Assembly: GCA_963920575.1 (NCBI GenBank)
Contig: OY986965.1
Span: forward strand, 31,180,007-31,244,006
Direction: 5' to 3'
Origin: Narthecium ossifragum
Lineage: Eukaryota; Streptophyta; Magnoliopsida; Dioscoreales; Nartheciaceae
Length of the DNA: 64,000 nt
The translations under genes and the position numbers were made by a program. Shown piece after piece: positions 37,150-48,279 of the stretch. A model generated the notes under the pieces. That model was not told the DNA's origin and ran no database searches. It saw only the letters and a program-made list of their open reading frames with translations. How positions within the stretch are numbered: position 1 is the first letter of the stretch; each line of letters opens with the position of its first letter.

Positions 37150-38287
37150 GAAAGGAGAGAGAAGGGCTCGGATCAGGGCTCCAAAATCCCTGGGTGGTTT
37201 ACTACCAAATAATATAATCTAAGAGAGGGGGTTTGGTGGATGGCGCCCGTCAGTCTCGACCGGCGTAGCCGCGTAGGGTTGGTGGCGCCGGTGGTAGAGT
37301 TAGTCGTCCCGGTATACAAGCACTTTTGCAGTCGGAGAGAGATCTTTATTATATATTCTTACTGGATTGATATCGTCCCGGGATCTTCTCCTCCTTGAAT
37401 CGTCAGTCAGGTGCGCAAGAGCACCTACCGCCCGCCGCCTGCGGCACACCTACCTTCCGGATCAAAATAAATGGCGGCCAGTCCAGCACATCTGCGGGTC
37501 CCAACTTGATTAAAGAGGAGTGAACAAGTGCGACGAGGCGAACCTAAGAGGACTGTCGCACACGTGCCGTCCATCCACAGAAGCATGTAGCCGTCCGATC
37601 ATACTGGCTGGTTGCTGCTCATCCCGGCTTCCACCTGCTTTTATTTAGGGTGGTATCAAAAGGATCGTTTGGGCTCGGTGGTAACACTCGTTGAGACTAG
37701 TCATCTAAGATCGCAATGGAAGTCAATTAGTTAGCAGCTGATACCGAGTCTTAAATAAACTAAACTAAGGTTTCAGACAGTGAATACTCACCAACACCCC
37801 CAACATTATTAAAACATCGTGGGAGTTGGACAGGGCATTATTATCGTATGGTCGATCTTTGACCAAAGATCTAATAAATTTTGAATCAACTTGACTTCGA
37901 ATGTGATTATAATTCAATCATGCTATAAATCATTTAGGAGTTCATTACTTTTCTTCTATTCACATCTCAATGCAGTTGTTAGCGTTAAGAGATGGACTAC
38001 GCATTACTATATGGTAGATCTTTTACCAAAGATCTAATGAATCATGACTTGTCAACTTTGACTTGAAATATGACTAAAATCCAAAAATATCATACATCAT
38101 TAAGGAGTTAATTACCTTATTTGTATTCACATCTCAATGCATCCTGATGTCCACAAACCTGTTAAATCTTCCACCAAAGATTAAGGGTATAATGTGTCAC
38201 TGAAATCTACCTCTGAAGTTAAAGCTAGAAACATCGAAGATATAGAATGCAAACCCAAAGCACGTTCAAAGACGAGTGAGTTAAAAG
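37150..38287. other. Spacer between the two PHT4-like genes
   Basis: This contains the promoter of the first transporter gene and the 3' flank of the second. Two diverged copies of a roughly 165-base unit lie at about 37835-37985 and 38000-38150. They share ATGGT(C/A)GATCTTT, ACCAAAGATCTAAT, TTAGGAGTT or a variant, and ATTCACATCTCAATGCA. I see no other gene-like feature. Confidence 0.6.
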
Positions 38288-41200
38288 TTAGGGAGTGGCT
38301 CCACTGAAATCAACTCTCTCTCCGGTAGCAAACACAACCCAGAAGAGTGCACTGATGAAATATAGAAATGATGTAAGAATAAGAAATCCACGAAAAGAGC
38401 CCATTCGCTCAACAAAGAAACCGGCCCCAACAGTGCCCACAATAGCAGCCAATGTTCCCGCGGTATTTGAAATCCCTGCCATCAGTAAAAGAAACAAAAG
38501 TTACCACAGTATATTACAGTCAATAATGGATACGCAGAAAAAATATCATCCGTCCCATGTATATCATGATCATATACAGTACCATGTAGGACACCAGCAT
38601 ACTGTGGAGCTACCTCCTGATAATAACACACAATAGCAGAAATTAGAGGCAGCAGAACTGTAATCTTGAAGTAACACCTAAAGGCAGTTATGTTAATGCT
38701 ACTACTAACCTGGAAGTTCACCAAAAATCCAGAATGGCTGAAAGAACTCAAGCCAACAGCTGTTGTAAGCCACGTAGAGGCAACAAAAGGGGTTGTTGCT
38801 GAATTCAAGCCAAGAAGAGCAATTCCAGGACCAATAAAACCAATTGACTGCAGAGCAATGCATTGTAAACACTTAAACCTCACCCATAGAATTCACGTGG
38901 TCTCAAAACTTGAATAGACAGATAGCACTATTTTCACTAGCAAATGTTCTTCTGAGTTTATTTCAGCAACTATAAAGGGGGCGTTTGGATGGCCCAGAAA
39001 CGATGGAAAGACGCGAACCGGCGGAACTACGATTCCAAATTTTTGGAATCACGGACAAGGTGTCCACTCAAAACGAGTGAACGCCGCGGTTCCGTCTGGT
39101 TCCGTGCGTTCGCTTCCACCGGTTCATACCATGCCGGGCATCCAAACGCCCCCTAATTGAAGAAGCTCATTCACACTTGGAGACATTTTCCAGAATGTGA
39201 GGTTGTGCCCTTTGTTATCAGACAATGCAATTTTTATTTCGATAATATTAATATCAGACTTTAAGCACAACATACCAATCCTAAAAAACCATATAAAACG
39301 TGTCCTTTTCATGTAGTCTAAACTCGAATTATCAGCTGCAATATTAACTATTGAAACCGCATTAAAACTTGACTTGCGCTTGGTGGAACTTGATTAGTAG
39401 CTTACCTCATCCTAATCTCAAGCAATATGCTGAAGACTTTTCCTATACATGCAGGGTTTATTCTTGAATCGTGAGCTACTATCTTCAATTTGAACACTAG
39501 CAATAAATTTCTGTAATAAAGGCTTGAGGCATTCCTTAAATTAAACAAATCCTTCCCAAGATTCAACTTCCATAGCCATGTCTTTATAACGACAACTGAA
39601 TAAGAAAGATCCAGACCAAAGTCAACTGATAATTTTCCTCCTTATCTCAAGCCTAGATTGGATGGTAAAAGAATAGAACCTCGTATGATTGGATACAAGC
39701 ATTTGTTTATCCAAATTTGTGTGTATATAGACCTCATGACATATTGCGGAAAATAAGGATACATAATGAATTTACCTGCATGATCTTCCGAGTAAAAGTA
39801 ACACTACTGCCACTCCGAATAAGTATGTCCGACACATAACCTGCAACATATCCTAAAATTGCCATCATCACCCAGGGAAGAGCACTGAACCATGCAGCTT
39901 GTCTGAGGTCAACATGATATATCTGTTTCACATCAGAAGCAAGAAATTAACAGAAACTAGAAGACCATGCAAAAGAAAAGCATATATTACGTAAAAACAT
40001 TCCATGAATAATTGATACATACTGTCTTGAAGTAAATTGGCATCCATGACAGAATGACAAAGTATCCCTGCCGAAGCAACAGGATTGTTATTGCATCTCA
40101 ATAAAAATTTCAAGAATTGTCAAGAATATTTACTTTCGCGTGTATTTTTCATTAATTGATAATTAGAAGCACATAGAAATTTTACCCAGCTGTGCATGGA
40201 ATTTGCAGAGATTAACGCCCACGTGGGCAACTTGGATAGCAGCTTACTAAAAGGAGGGATCATCCTAGATTTTCCGCTTTCTTTTGCACAAGGCACTGGC
40301 AGCTTCTGACTGCTTGTAATGTAATTGAGTTCATATTTTGATATCTGAGGATGTCGATCAGGACTACTGGATGTTGCAGACAACCATACAAGAACCCAGA
40401 GAAATCCAAACAAACCAAATATGACAAATGGTCCGAAAACTCCAGCTCTCGCCATGATGATAGGTGATATCAAAAGCCCAATTGCACTGCCAAGTTGAAA
40501 TCCAGCCATTGCAATCCCCACTGCCCTAGAGCGTTCTGTTTGAGGAAACCATCTATAAGGAAAGGCCAATTTAAACATCTTTATGATCTTAGTAAGTATA
40601 GATTGGTCCTTCTAAATTGGAAAAAAAACATCAGTAAGAAAAATCATAAAAGCATAGTTTATGCAAGATTTTAAACAAAAAGGAACACTTTAAGTGTAAG
40701 ATGAAGATCAGTACCTGGAAACCATGTTGTTCATGCTTGGAAGTGCCACTCCTTCAGAAATACCCAGAAGAACTCTCACTGCAAGCAGAGCCCACAATGA
40801 AGTCTCAGCAGCCCATGGAGTAAGGAATGTGGCCATCGACCATAGAGTCACACCCCACGCCATTACTGCTTTGCCACCATAATAATCAATTAGGACCCCT
40901 CCGACTATTGGGGAAATTAGATAGCCCCACAAGAAAGATGACTGCATTCGTTTGTGACACAGAATCAGAGGACAAGAGGTAACGCCAAAAAATCAGCTTT
41001 GCTAATAGGCATGAAAACAGAACCTGTAACATTGATCACAAAAGATATCCGAGAATCACAGTTTGAAAGGTTTACTTTTTGAAAAGGGTTAAGATAGCGT
41101 AGTTCTAAGCTCTCTGATTCAATCTAAAATGCAATCTAACAAATTAAGCATTAAATAAACCTCAAAATGGGGCTAAGGTGCAAATTATCCATGTTTGAGC

Positions 41201-41871
41201 AGCTTCGCCAAACCAAAACATGATATTAATGTAAACAGGTGATAAAAATACTGAATAAATACGACCAAGCAATGTCTCATAAATCAGGGACGAATGTGAA
41301 AACGCTTGACGGCCGAAGCCTTCATGCGTGAAGTCGCTCAAGCACCAGTGGACGCCGTTTTAGTTCATTAAACGAGCACCTAAACTCAAAGGATATCAGG
41401 GAGAAAGTTTAACGAGAAGACAAGTACCTGAACAACCCCGGAGAAGGACTGGCTCCATCCGTGCGCCAAAGAGAGCGGCACGATAGCCACCGACATCACC
41501 ACTCGATCGGCGTTACAAAGGGCGAGAGCCAATCCCAACATGGAAACCACCTTGACCCTCTCCGATGTGATGAACTCCAAGAATCCCCGCCTCCGCATCT
41601 CGCTCTCTGGGAAAAGAGAGCCCGAAGCGCCGTCCCGAGAAACCCTAGCCGGAGAAGCAAGGATTCGAAGCTCCAAAGCCTCTCCACAGAGCTCATTTTT
41701 CCGCAGACCCCATTGGCACAGAGGAAGGGAGCATTTCCCCTCGGTGGATTGGGGAATACGGCATGGCCGTCGTCGCGAAAGGGATCGATGCCTCTCCCAG
41801 CTAGATTTAGGGTTCTCTCCGTTGGGTGAAGCGGAGGAAATAGGGAATCCGGGATTGATTGTGAGCAACAT
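38288..41871 (-). CDS. PHT4/ANTR-type plastid anion (phosphate) transporter, copy 2
   Basis: A paralogue of the gene at 32185-37149 with the same eight-exon plan. Exon 1 is 41871-41428, later exons lie near 40941-40715, 40553-40183, 40070-40022, 39922-39776, 38848-38710, 38617-38580 and 38480-38288, giving about 520-540 residues. The N-terminal about 95 residues are basic and serine-rich, a likely plastid transit peptide. Motifs are ALALCNADRVVMSVAIVPLS, SSFLWGYLISPIVGGVLIDY, EGVALPSMNNMVSR, WFPQTERSRAVGIAMAGFQL and SIGFIGPGIALLGLNSATTP, with the end ATGERVDFSGATP. The two proteins are clearly different along their length, so the duplication is old rather than a recent tandem copy. A MITE lies in one intron (38977-39153). 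Confidence 0.9.
38977..39153. mobile_element. 177-bp MITE in a PHT4-like intron
   Basis: Perfect terminal inverted repeats GGGGGCGTTTGGATG and CATCCAAACGCCCCC. TAA follows on the right and AAA stands on the left, so the three-base target duplication is imperfect or has mutated. The interior is GC-rich and itself partly palindromic (AACCGG..CCGGTT). Confidence 0.8.
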
Positions 41872-42397
41872 GTTCAGGGCCGGAGACTACGGGGGCTATC
41901 GGAAGAGCCGCTCGCGTGACTCGAAGCTGTATGTAGTATAGATCAAGAAGAGCTGGTAATACTTTTCGCGTGACTTGATGGACTGACGACCTTTTGATTA
42001 CCCGATTAGAAAAGAACTAATCAAACTGGACTAATATGGTGGTTAAGCATAACCAGCACTGTGAGTCTTTGACTTGTTGAAAAGCCCAAGCTGAAGGAAC
42101 CCAATAGGATCCAATTAGATAAACCGAGTTAGGCGATGCTGTCAGAAAAATCCATGTTGATTCCAAAGCAACAACCACCTCATCAGTAGGTGTCTACAAG
42201 TATCATCCATATAGAGAGCGACCTACAGTTCTGTGGATTTTATTACTCATCAACCACCCCAAGGGATATACAGTACATCCAAAGTTTTGGATACAACAGG
42301 AGTGTGGAAAGGAGGGCGGAATACGGATCGGCTAGACTATTGATGGGATGGCAAAAAGCGGCTGGGATTAATAACCGAGTGGAGCTGGCTCAACGCA
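41872..42397. other. Promoter of PHT4-like copy 2 and 3' flank of the LEA-like gene
   Basis: This 526-base spacer holds no gene-like reading frame. The part near 41872-41940 should be the leader of the transporter, and the part near 42190-42397 the 3' UTR of the LEA-like gene. Confidence 0.35.
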
Positions 42398-42667
42398 TCA
42401 AGGAACAGCTTCGCGGATGATGGAGTCCGCATCCTTGACTGGGCCCTCGGAGATCCCACCGCCGGAGAGCGTTGGGGCGTCGGTGCCTACACCTTGGTGA
42501 GGCATATCAACAGGAGGCTTGTGGCCCTGGGTGCCGTAGCCCTTGAGCTTGTAGTCCTCCACGTCCTTGTACTTTACGTACGGGCTGCTCTCCGTTGGAA
42601 GCTGCACAGAGTCGCCTCTTCCAGCGTTAGTCTCGCCGGTCTCTCTCTTCTCTTTGGTTCCCTCCAT
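42398..42667 (-). CDS. Small hydrophilic LEA/seed-maturation-like protein
   Basis: A single-exon gene of 89 residues: very hydrophilic, glycine-rich, without cysteine or tryptophan, and no predicted membrane segment. Core motifs are SPYVKYKDVEDYKLKGYGTQ, GTDAPTLSGGG and a C-terminal DADSIIREAVP. I associate these with a small plant family found in seeds and dry tissues, but I cannot name it precisely, so the LEA label is an inference from composition and recalled resemblance. A clear TATA box (TATAAAA on the minus strand, 42726-42732) lies about 60 bases upstream of the ATG. A 16-bp palindrome with CACGCG/CGCGTG, an ABRE/CE3-like motif, lies at 42768-42783. This pattern fits abscisic-acid or dehydration control. 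Confidence 0.65.
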   Translation of the reverse strand: MEGTKEKRETGETNAGRGDSVQLPTESSPYVKYKDVEDYKLKGYGTQGHKPPVDMPHQGVGTDAPTLSGGGISEGPVKDADSIIREAVP

Positions 42668-42725
42668 GGGGCTCGCTAGCTTGCCTGACGGACTTCGCTC
42701 AAATCAACTAATAAGTGGCTTCATC

Positions 42726-42783
42726 TTTTATACAACTGGTGAGTGATGACACCCATGCTGGAAAATCCACGCGGCGCCGCGTG
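42726..42783 (-). promoter_or_regulatory. TATA box and CACGCGGCGCCGCGTG palindrome upstream of LEA-like gene
   Basis: On the minus strand TATAAAAG occupies 42732-42725. A perfect 16-bp palindrome, CACGCGGCGCCGCGTG, occupies 42768-42783 about 36-50 bases further upstream, a position where transcription factors would act. The half-site CGCGTG resembles ABRE-like/CE3 elements bound by bZIP factors. Binding is inferred, not shown. Confidence 0.5.
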
Positions 42784-42849
42784 AATAGTTTCTCCCGCCG
42801 CGCGGTGCGTGCAACGGCTCACTTATCGACTCGTGATCGGCGGATTATT

Positions 42850-43350
42850 CCAGCGCTCGTTTGGTTTGGGATAAAATAAGTCAGGATAAGTGAAGATAAG
42901 GGATTTTAAGAATGAATGTAAAATATGAGGATAAATAGGAATAAGGGATTTTGAGATTAGAAAAAGTGAAAATAATGAATAATAATTGAAAAATAAAGAT
43001 AAATCAGCGGTGATTGATACGTGGAAATAAAAAATTTTAGGGTTAGAAAAAAATGATAATAATAAGTAAAGATAAAGTTATTATTTAAAAAATAAAAATA
43101 AATAAATAATTATTATTTAAAATAACGAAATTATGTTTGAAAATAAAATATGAGATAACGGGGTCATCCCCACACTGTCATGAATCAAACGGGGTCTTAT
43201 GGATATGGGCTCAGTCCTAGAGGTTATCCCCTTGTAACTTGGGATAATTGATGGGTTTTGGCCCCCGGGCCAACGGGGTAGCGTTTGGATGGATGTGCTG
43301 GAAGGAACCGACTCAAAGCTCGGACCTTATCTGCATTCCAGAACCAAACG
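42850..43350. mobile_element. Probable degenerate Tourist-like MITE remnants
   Basis: CGCTCGTTTGGTTTGGGATAA at about 42855 faces GAATCAAACGGGGTC near 43182, with AT-rich AATAAGGGATTTT-type sequence between. A second pair, GCGTTTGGATGG near 43284 and AACCAAACGGAGTC near 43342, lies beside it. The ends resemble Tourist termini, but I cannot fix the target duplications. The boundaries are uncertain. Confidence 0.4.
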
Positions 43351-44924
43351 GAGTCTGCCTAGCCCCAGTCCGTGCTAGGTAAGGCAATCAATGCCTTTGA
43401 TGAGACAGAACATATGTCGCCCATGGATGCAGGACTGAAATCATCAGATGTTCAACCTCACGAACGTCTCGACATGTGTGGCATCATTTTGTCCGAAGTT
43501 GTAGGTCCTTCTTAGATGTTACTTTTAACTCAGAGTGAGCTGGCCCTCACTTGCCTTGGTGAGCATTCCCTCTCTGAGACAAGTCCCGCACCGTTGTAAA
43601 ATTTTGTGCATGAAATGAGCTCTATATCAGAAACTATAAGCACTGAGCCATCCCATTGATTCAGAAACGAGAGTTGATTTGTGGACATGTCCACGTCACT
43701 ACGGTATAATTCAATCAATAATTAATTACTGATTTATTGATCTGTTTTGTCGGTAGATCACTATCAATGAATTAGATAATAGAATCGATAATGGACTATT
43801 AATTTATGACATATGCATTGTGTACACAAAACCTTATTTTTCAAAAAGAACTTAAATTGCGTTAAATTTTAACGAACAATGGGGAGTGAAACTGCATATA
43901 ACTTCATATGAGCTCAGGTCTAAACACATAAGAAGGTCCAATCTAACAAACTGTAATGCATTTACTTCCATTTCATAATCTCAAATCTTCATGCTTGATT
44001 TCCATGATAAAACCAAAGAACATTGGTTTCTTGAAATATTTTCAATGAGCTCACAATTCCATCGATCACATATAGGCTCCCACCAACAGAGTACATCAGA
44101 CTTTAGCCTAATTCATGACCTTAAACAGCAACGAGATATAATAATTCCTATGCTCACTCCGAGCCTAATTCATGACCTTAAACAGCAACGAGGACCAATT
44201 TGCTGCATAGCCGGGATGCTACAGCTTTGGACCATGAACAGGGGGATGGCAAACACTCCACCACCACCACCTCAGAGGTGACACCACCAACTCCGGGTCG
44301 GGCCCAGAAATCATTGTCATTGCCAAGGAAAGATACAAAAATCCAGCGGCAAAGTGCACTTTCCGCGTCTCTTTGCTACTCTTGGCTTATAAGGTTTGAT
44401 TTGTTGGCATCTTTCTTGGCACAGCATGTCCAACAGCAAACATTGATTACATCAAACAATCAATTATCCACTAGCTGATTAAATCTCCCTCTTTATCTAA
44501 CATAGCATCATTATGTTGTCCCTCGCCAACTCGACGTCGTCGTAACCAAGCCTAACCAAACCGTCATGGCTTCCAAAGGCGCCGGCTCCCATCTTGCTGA
44601 AAGCACAGCTACGTGGTGCTGGCACTCAAGTTTGTTCTCAGTGATGAAAGGAGCAGCGCAAGGGCGAAAGAGGAGGAGGCATCCATAATATATTGAGAAC
44701 AAAAATAAGAGATGAACAAGAAGAATCATGCTAGAAGAAGTGAAACAACAGGCATTGCTGCTATGCTCATGGTAGCCCAGCAAAGCCAAATCCAGATAAA
44801 TCATGCATTAGAGCTATGCCTAAGGAGTCAAGGAACTGAGACACCATAAAAAGGAACAGAAATTTTATGAACTTTAAAAAGAAAGGATTACAGGAGACCT
44901 GATTTTAAGCCATTGGCATCTCAA
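43351..44924. other. Intergenic stretch with a 57-bp repeat; OCTOPUS-like 3' flank
   Basis: I see no gene. CCTAATTCATGACCTTAAAC begins at 44107 and again at 44164, a 57-base tandem duplication that includes AGCAACGAG. The segment from about 44500 on is probably the 3' UTR and flank of the OCTOPUS-like gene. Confidence 0.45.
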
Positions 44925-46865
44925 TCAATACATTTGAAGCACACTCCGAGTAAAGAAATGGGCACTGCTTTGCCGGCTGTTCTTCAGCGAGCCACCATTC
45001 CGGCGGCCGCCCCGCATTGGTGTCAAGTAAAACCTCAGCAACCCGTTATCCATATGGGCCGGAGTGGGAGAATACCTGGCACTCCGGTTTCTCTCCAGCA
45101 CGAACTCATCCCTCCTCTTCTTAGCATTCCCATTGATCTCCAAATTGCTCCTCCTCATACTTCCAAGCCCACCACTGCTGCTGAAAGAATGCCTTGAGCT
45201 CACATTGCTGTTGCTCCTAAGCATCTTGCCGTTTGACCCTTGTCTTCTGAGCTCCGGCGCCCATGACTCCGAGAACGACCTTTCTACCACATTAGCCCCA
45301 GCACCACCTCCTCTGCCGCCACTCCGCCAGTGTATGAACCCCAGAATGTTCCATCCTTTGCTCCACCGCTTGGGCTTCTTCGGAGGTGCCCCCTTCCGCG
45401 GATCTCTGTAAGCAGACTCGAAGCTCTCGGAGCAGTCATCCCTCAGAGAATTCGAGCTCAGCTCCCTTGAGTCCCTGTCAAGCTTGCTTCCATGGAAACC
45501 ATGGAAAAATTCTGTGGAGCCGGCCGGTGAGACCTTTGCGTTGGAGACTGGCTTCTGCTCATTCAAATCGACAGACAGCCTCCGGACAGAGTTTGAACGG
45601 TCCAAGCTCCGGCGCCGGCGCTGCGATGACGAGTCTAAGTAGTAGTCCCGGGTCTGTGCGGTTCCGCCAGGGATCATGGAATCCTCTTCTACGGGGATCT
45701 GGCCATCAGATCGTGGGATAACAGGGCCTGGAGGATCCTCCAGGACGGAGAGCATGGGAGGAAGCCGGGGGAGCCCCGTGCGCCCTCCGATGAGGTGTCC
45801 ATCCCAGGAAGCTCTAGGCTCGTCCCACGAGTACCGGGCGTCGTCGAAGGAGACTCGCCCGGCGTCTAGGGAGAACCTCGGGTCCGTGTCGCAGGACCGC
45901 CGGCCAAACGCATCCACAGCAATCTCCGACTGTGTATCCCTAAACCCACGCCGGGAGTTGAAGGGCTTCTCAGGGCGCATGGTGGACGCGGCCTTAGAGG
46001 AGCCGCCATTGCCACATTGCTTCTTGAGCTTTTGCTTTCGCCTCCACTTCTGGAGCTTTTTACTGAATACTGAGGCGGCCAGCCAGAAGCTGCCGGCGAT
46101 CTCCTTCAGGTCTCTGGGAGGGGGCTTTTTCGTCTGGGATTCGAGATCTATGTGGTCCTTCATCGGCTTCTCCTCCGTTTCCTCCTCCACTCCTCTCTCG
46201 ATCTCTCCCGTCGTTCCGACTACGAGAACAGGATCCACGGCCGTGATCTCGTCCGCATCATCCACCTCGTCCTCTTCGTGAGCTTCGAGCACGGGCACGG
46301 CGACACAGGAGGGGGGAAACCCTAAGTTCCGGGGCTTGACCTCGATCTCGATCTCGCTGGGCACCACGTGAGCGGCCACATTGGAGGACGAGGGGTTTGG
46401 GACGGGTTTCCTGAACCGGTCGACGTCGTCTTGGTGGAAGAGGGACCAGAGGGTGCTGCGTCCCCGGACGTCGCATGACCTACGCTGGGGCTCGAACGCC
46501 GCCGCCGGGCGTGGACCAGGGAACCCGTCGTCTCGGCCGCAAGAGAAAGACTTGCAACGTCGGAGCTCTGGGCCAGCGGCGGCGGCCCCGGCGGAGGAGG
46601 AAGAACCCTTTAAAAAGATGGATTTGAGGGCCGCCGCAGCGGCGGAGGAGGAGGAAGCGGACTTACGGGGGGCGACGGACGACTGGGGTTCGAGACCGGA
46701 AAGCCTCTCCCGGAGGCATGAGGCGCAGAAACCGGTGACGAGCTCTTCCGGGTGTCGGTCGCACGAGCTCGGCAAGCGCTGTAGGAGATGCTGCTGGTGG
46801 TGGTCTAGGTGGTGGTGGTGGTGGTGGTCGAGAGTTGGGAGTTGGGTTTCGATCCCCAGAGTCAT
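44925..46865 (-). CDS. OCTOPUS-like (UPF0503/DUF740) plasma-membrane-associated protein
   Basis: A single-exon gene of 646 residues. The OCTOPUS family consists of polarly localised, membrane-associated proteins that promote phloem (protophloem) differentiation. The hallmark is the N-terminal cysteine motif SCDRHPEELVTGFCASCLRE (about residues 33-52) after a histidine-rich run. Further along are RRCKSFSCGRDDG, STLWSLFHQDD, DLKEIAGSFWLAASVFSKKL, the RISFDxxR-like repeats around RFSLDAGRVSFDDARYSWDE, KRWSKGWNILGFIHWR, and a basic C-terminus ending FYLTPMRGGRRNGGS..RSVLQMY. The protein is rich in serine, arginine and low-complexity alanine runs and has no transmembrane segment. The gene is GC-rich in its 5' half, which creates long antisense reading frames that are not real. 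Whether it is OPS itself or an OPL paralogue is unresolved. Confidence 0.88.
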   Translation of the reverse strand: MTLGIETQLPTLDHHHHHHLDHHQQHLLQRLPSSCDRHPEELVTGFCASCLRERLSGLEPQSSVAPRKSASSSSAAAAALKSIFLKGSSSSAGAAAAGPELRRCKSFSCGRDDGFPGPRPAAAFEPQRRSCDVRGRSTLWSLFHQDDVDRFRKPVPNPSSSNVAAHVVPSEIEIEVKPRNLGFPPSCVAVPVLEAHEEDEVDDADEITAVDPVLVVGTTGEIERGVEEETEEKPMKDHIDLESQTKKPPPRDLKEIAGSFWLAASVFSKKLQKWRRKQKLKKQCGNGGSSKAASTMRPEKPFNSRRGFRDTQSEIAVDAFGRRSCDTDPRFSLDAGRVSFDDARYSWDEPRASWDGHLIGGRTGLPRLPPMLSVLEDPPGPVIPRSDGQIPVEEDSMIPGGTAQTRDYYLDSSSQRRRRSLDRSNSVRRLSVDLNEQKPVSNAKVSPAGSTEFFHGFHGSKLDRDSRELSSNSLRDDCSESFESAYRDPRKGAPPKKPKRWSKGWNILGFIHWRSGGRGGGAGANVVERSFSESWAPELRRQGSNGKMLRSNSNVSSRHSFSSSGGLGSMRRSNLEINGNAKKRRDEFVLERNRSARYSPTPAHMDNGLLRFYLTPMRGGRRNGGSLKNSRQSSAHFFTRSVLQMY

Positions 46866-47780
46866 GCCAGCTTCCGTACGAATCCCGTCACCTCCACCAC
46901 GCGTGCTGCTCTAATGGCGTCGATGCGGCTTCTCATGTTACGCAAGCTGGTATTTTTATCTCTCCTCCTGCTGCAGAGCTGCTGCCTGCCACCCTCGGCC
47001 CCCGCTGTTATTTCTATTCTAGTCCTCTCTGATCTCTTTAATTACAGCACTCGATAGGGGAATGCGTTTGGATTTGGGACGAAAGGAAGTGAGAGGAAAG
47101 AAGAAGAGGAGAGATGAGCGCTGGCTGCAACAGGGATTTTTGGATAGAGGAGATGGGGTTTATTTATGGGTGTAAAGTGAAAACAAAAGAAACAAAAATG
47201 AGAGAGAGACAAAGTAAGGGGAGGGGGATAAAGCAAAAGTAACTCCTCACGTCCCCAAGGCCCCCCCTACTCCGTGCCTTTTTCTTTTCTTTTTTCCCCC
47301 CCCTAGTTTTTTGTTTTGCGTTAGGGCCCATGTGTTTGTTTTCCTGAAATTTTATTTTTAAGCCCTCGCTAGCTGGTTTAATACTGGTTCTCGAAAGGGG
47401 AATGGGGGCTTGTGCTCATTGGTCATTCTTGTGTCCCTAGCTAGCCTGGGCTGGCTAGAGTATGTTTGCTGCTCTGTGCTATGGTCTCGTCTTTTCGAAG
47501 AATAAAAAAAATAGCATTCCGTCCGACAAGGGGAGATTGAGCAACGAGAGATGAGATGCTTCAGTACCGCTATTTTTCAATACAAGCGCACTCAATAGTC
47601 AAAATTGCTCGTAATTGCATGAAGGGCAAATGGAGCACGAGAGTCCTGTTTTTTAAGGAGTTTTTATGGGGCGATAAAAGAATTGGTATATGTATTATGT
47701 TTCTTTAGTGAAAGATTTTGATCCTTGATTTATTATTTGTATGTGTTACTGTGATTCGTCATTTATATGCTTCCTCGAAC
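46866..47780. promoter_or_regulatory. OCTOPUS-like promoter and leader
   Basis: The sequence upstream of the ATG at 46865 has pyrimidine-rich stretches on the minus strand (CT repeats near 47195-47215), as is usual for plant leaders. A C run with T-rich sequence lies at about 47265-47305. I find no clear TATA box and no additional gene. Confidence 0.35.
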
Positions 47781-47790
47781 GCACGTTGTG

Positions 47791-48268
47791 GTTTTTTATT
47801 TTTTTGATGAGTTGAATCCGTAGACTAGAATTACAAAAACTTATCTAGCGTCTGTTGGTCGTCCTCCGGTTCCCAAACAATAGGAACCCCGGATGATCGA
47901 CATAATCGAGCTATACCATCAGCTAGTACATTTTCACCCCGTGGGATAAGAGTAAACAAAACAAATCCCAATGGACGTATGAAGCCAAATCTCACGCACA
48001 AATTCCTATATACCCGGCGTCCAAACCCGTCTTCCGTTAAGGACATCAATAGTATGCCGTGAGTCTGACTCGACGACAAAGCTATGCATACCGTCCACCT
48101 TTGCATGTTGTAAGGCAAGCAAAATGCCCTTTAATTCTACATAAAGGACCGAATTGGCACAAGTTGGCTCTTTTATAGTCCACCTTATTTTCTCTCTGGC
48201 AAAAGCCACCACTTCGATGGTTGCGCGTCCAGCAAATCATGAAGCATCTGGCCGTATAACAGTGACCC
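47791..48268 (-). mobile_element. 5'-truncated LINE fragment, RNase H region, with likely 11-bp TSD
   Basis: On the minus strand the segment encodes VLYVELKGILLALQHAKVDG, HSFVVESDSRHTIDVLNGRR and, in another frame, LIPRGENVLADGIARLCRSS, the plant LINE RNase H layout. Its 3' end is a T-rich run on the plus strand at 47791-47806 (poly-A on the minus strand). CGCACGTTGTG at 47780-47790 and CGCATGTTGTG at 48269-48279 look like an aged target duplication. The frame is broken, so it is dead. Confidence 0.75.
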
Positions 48269-48279
48269 CGCATGTTGTG

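Noticed and set aside
44511..44804. Minus-strand 97-codon open frame downstream of the OCTOPUS-like gene
   Set aside because: No family resemblance; it lies in the probable 3' UTR. The hydrophobic stretch probably reflects T-rich composition.
45064..46914. Several long plus-strand open frames (up to about 200 codons) opposite the OCTOPUS-like gene
   Set aside because: They arise from the high GC of the real minus-strand gene, whose single 646-codon frame carries recognised family motifs. The antisense peptides are low complexity with no recognisable domain.
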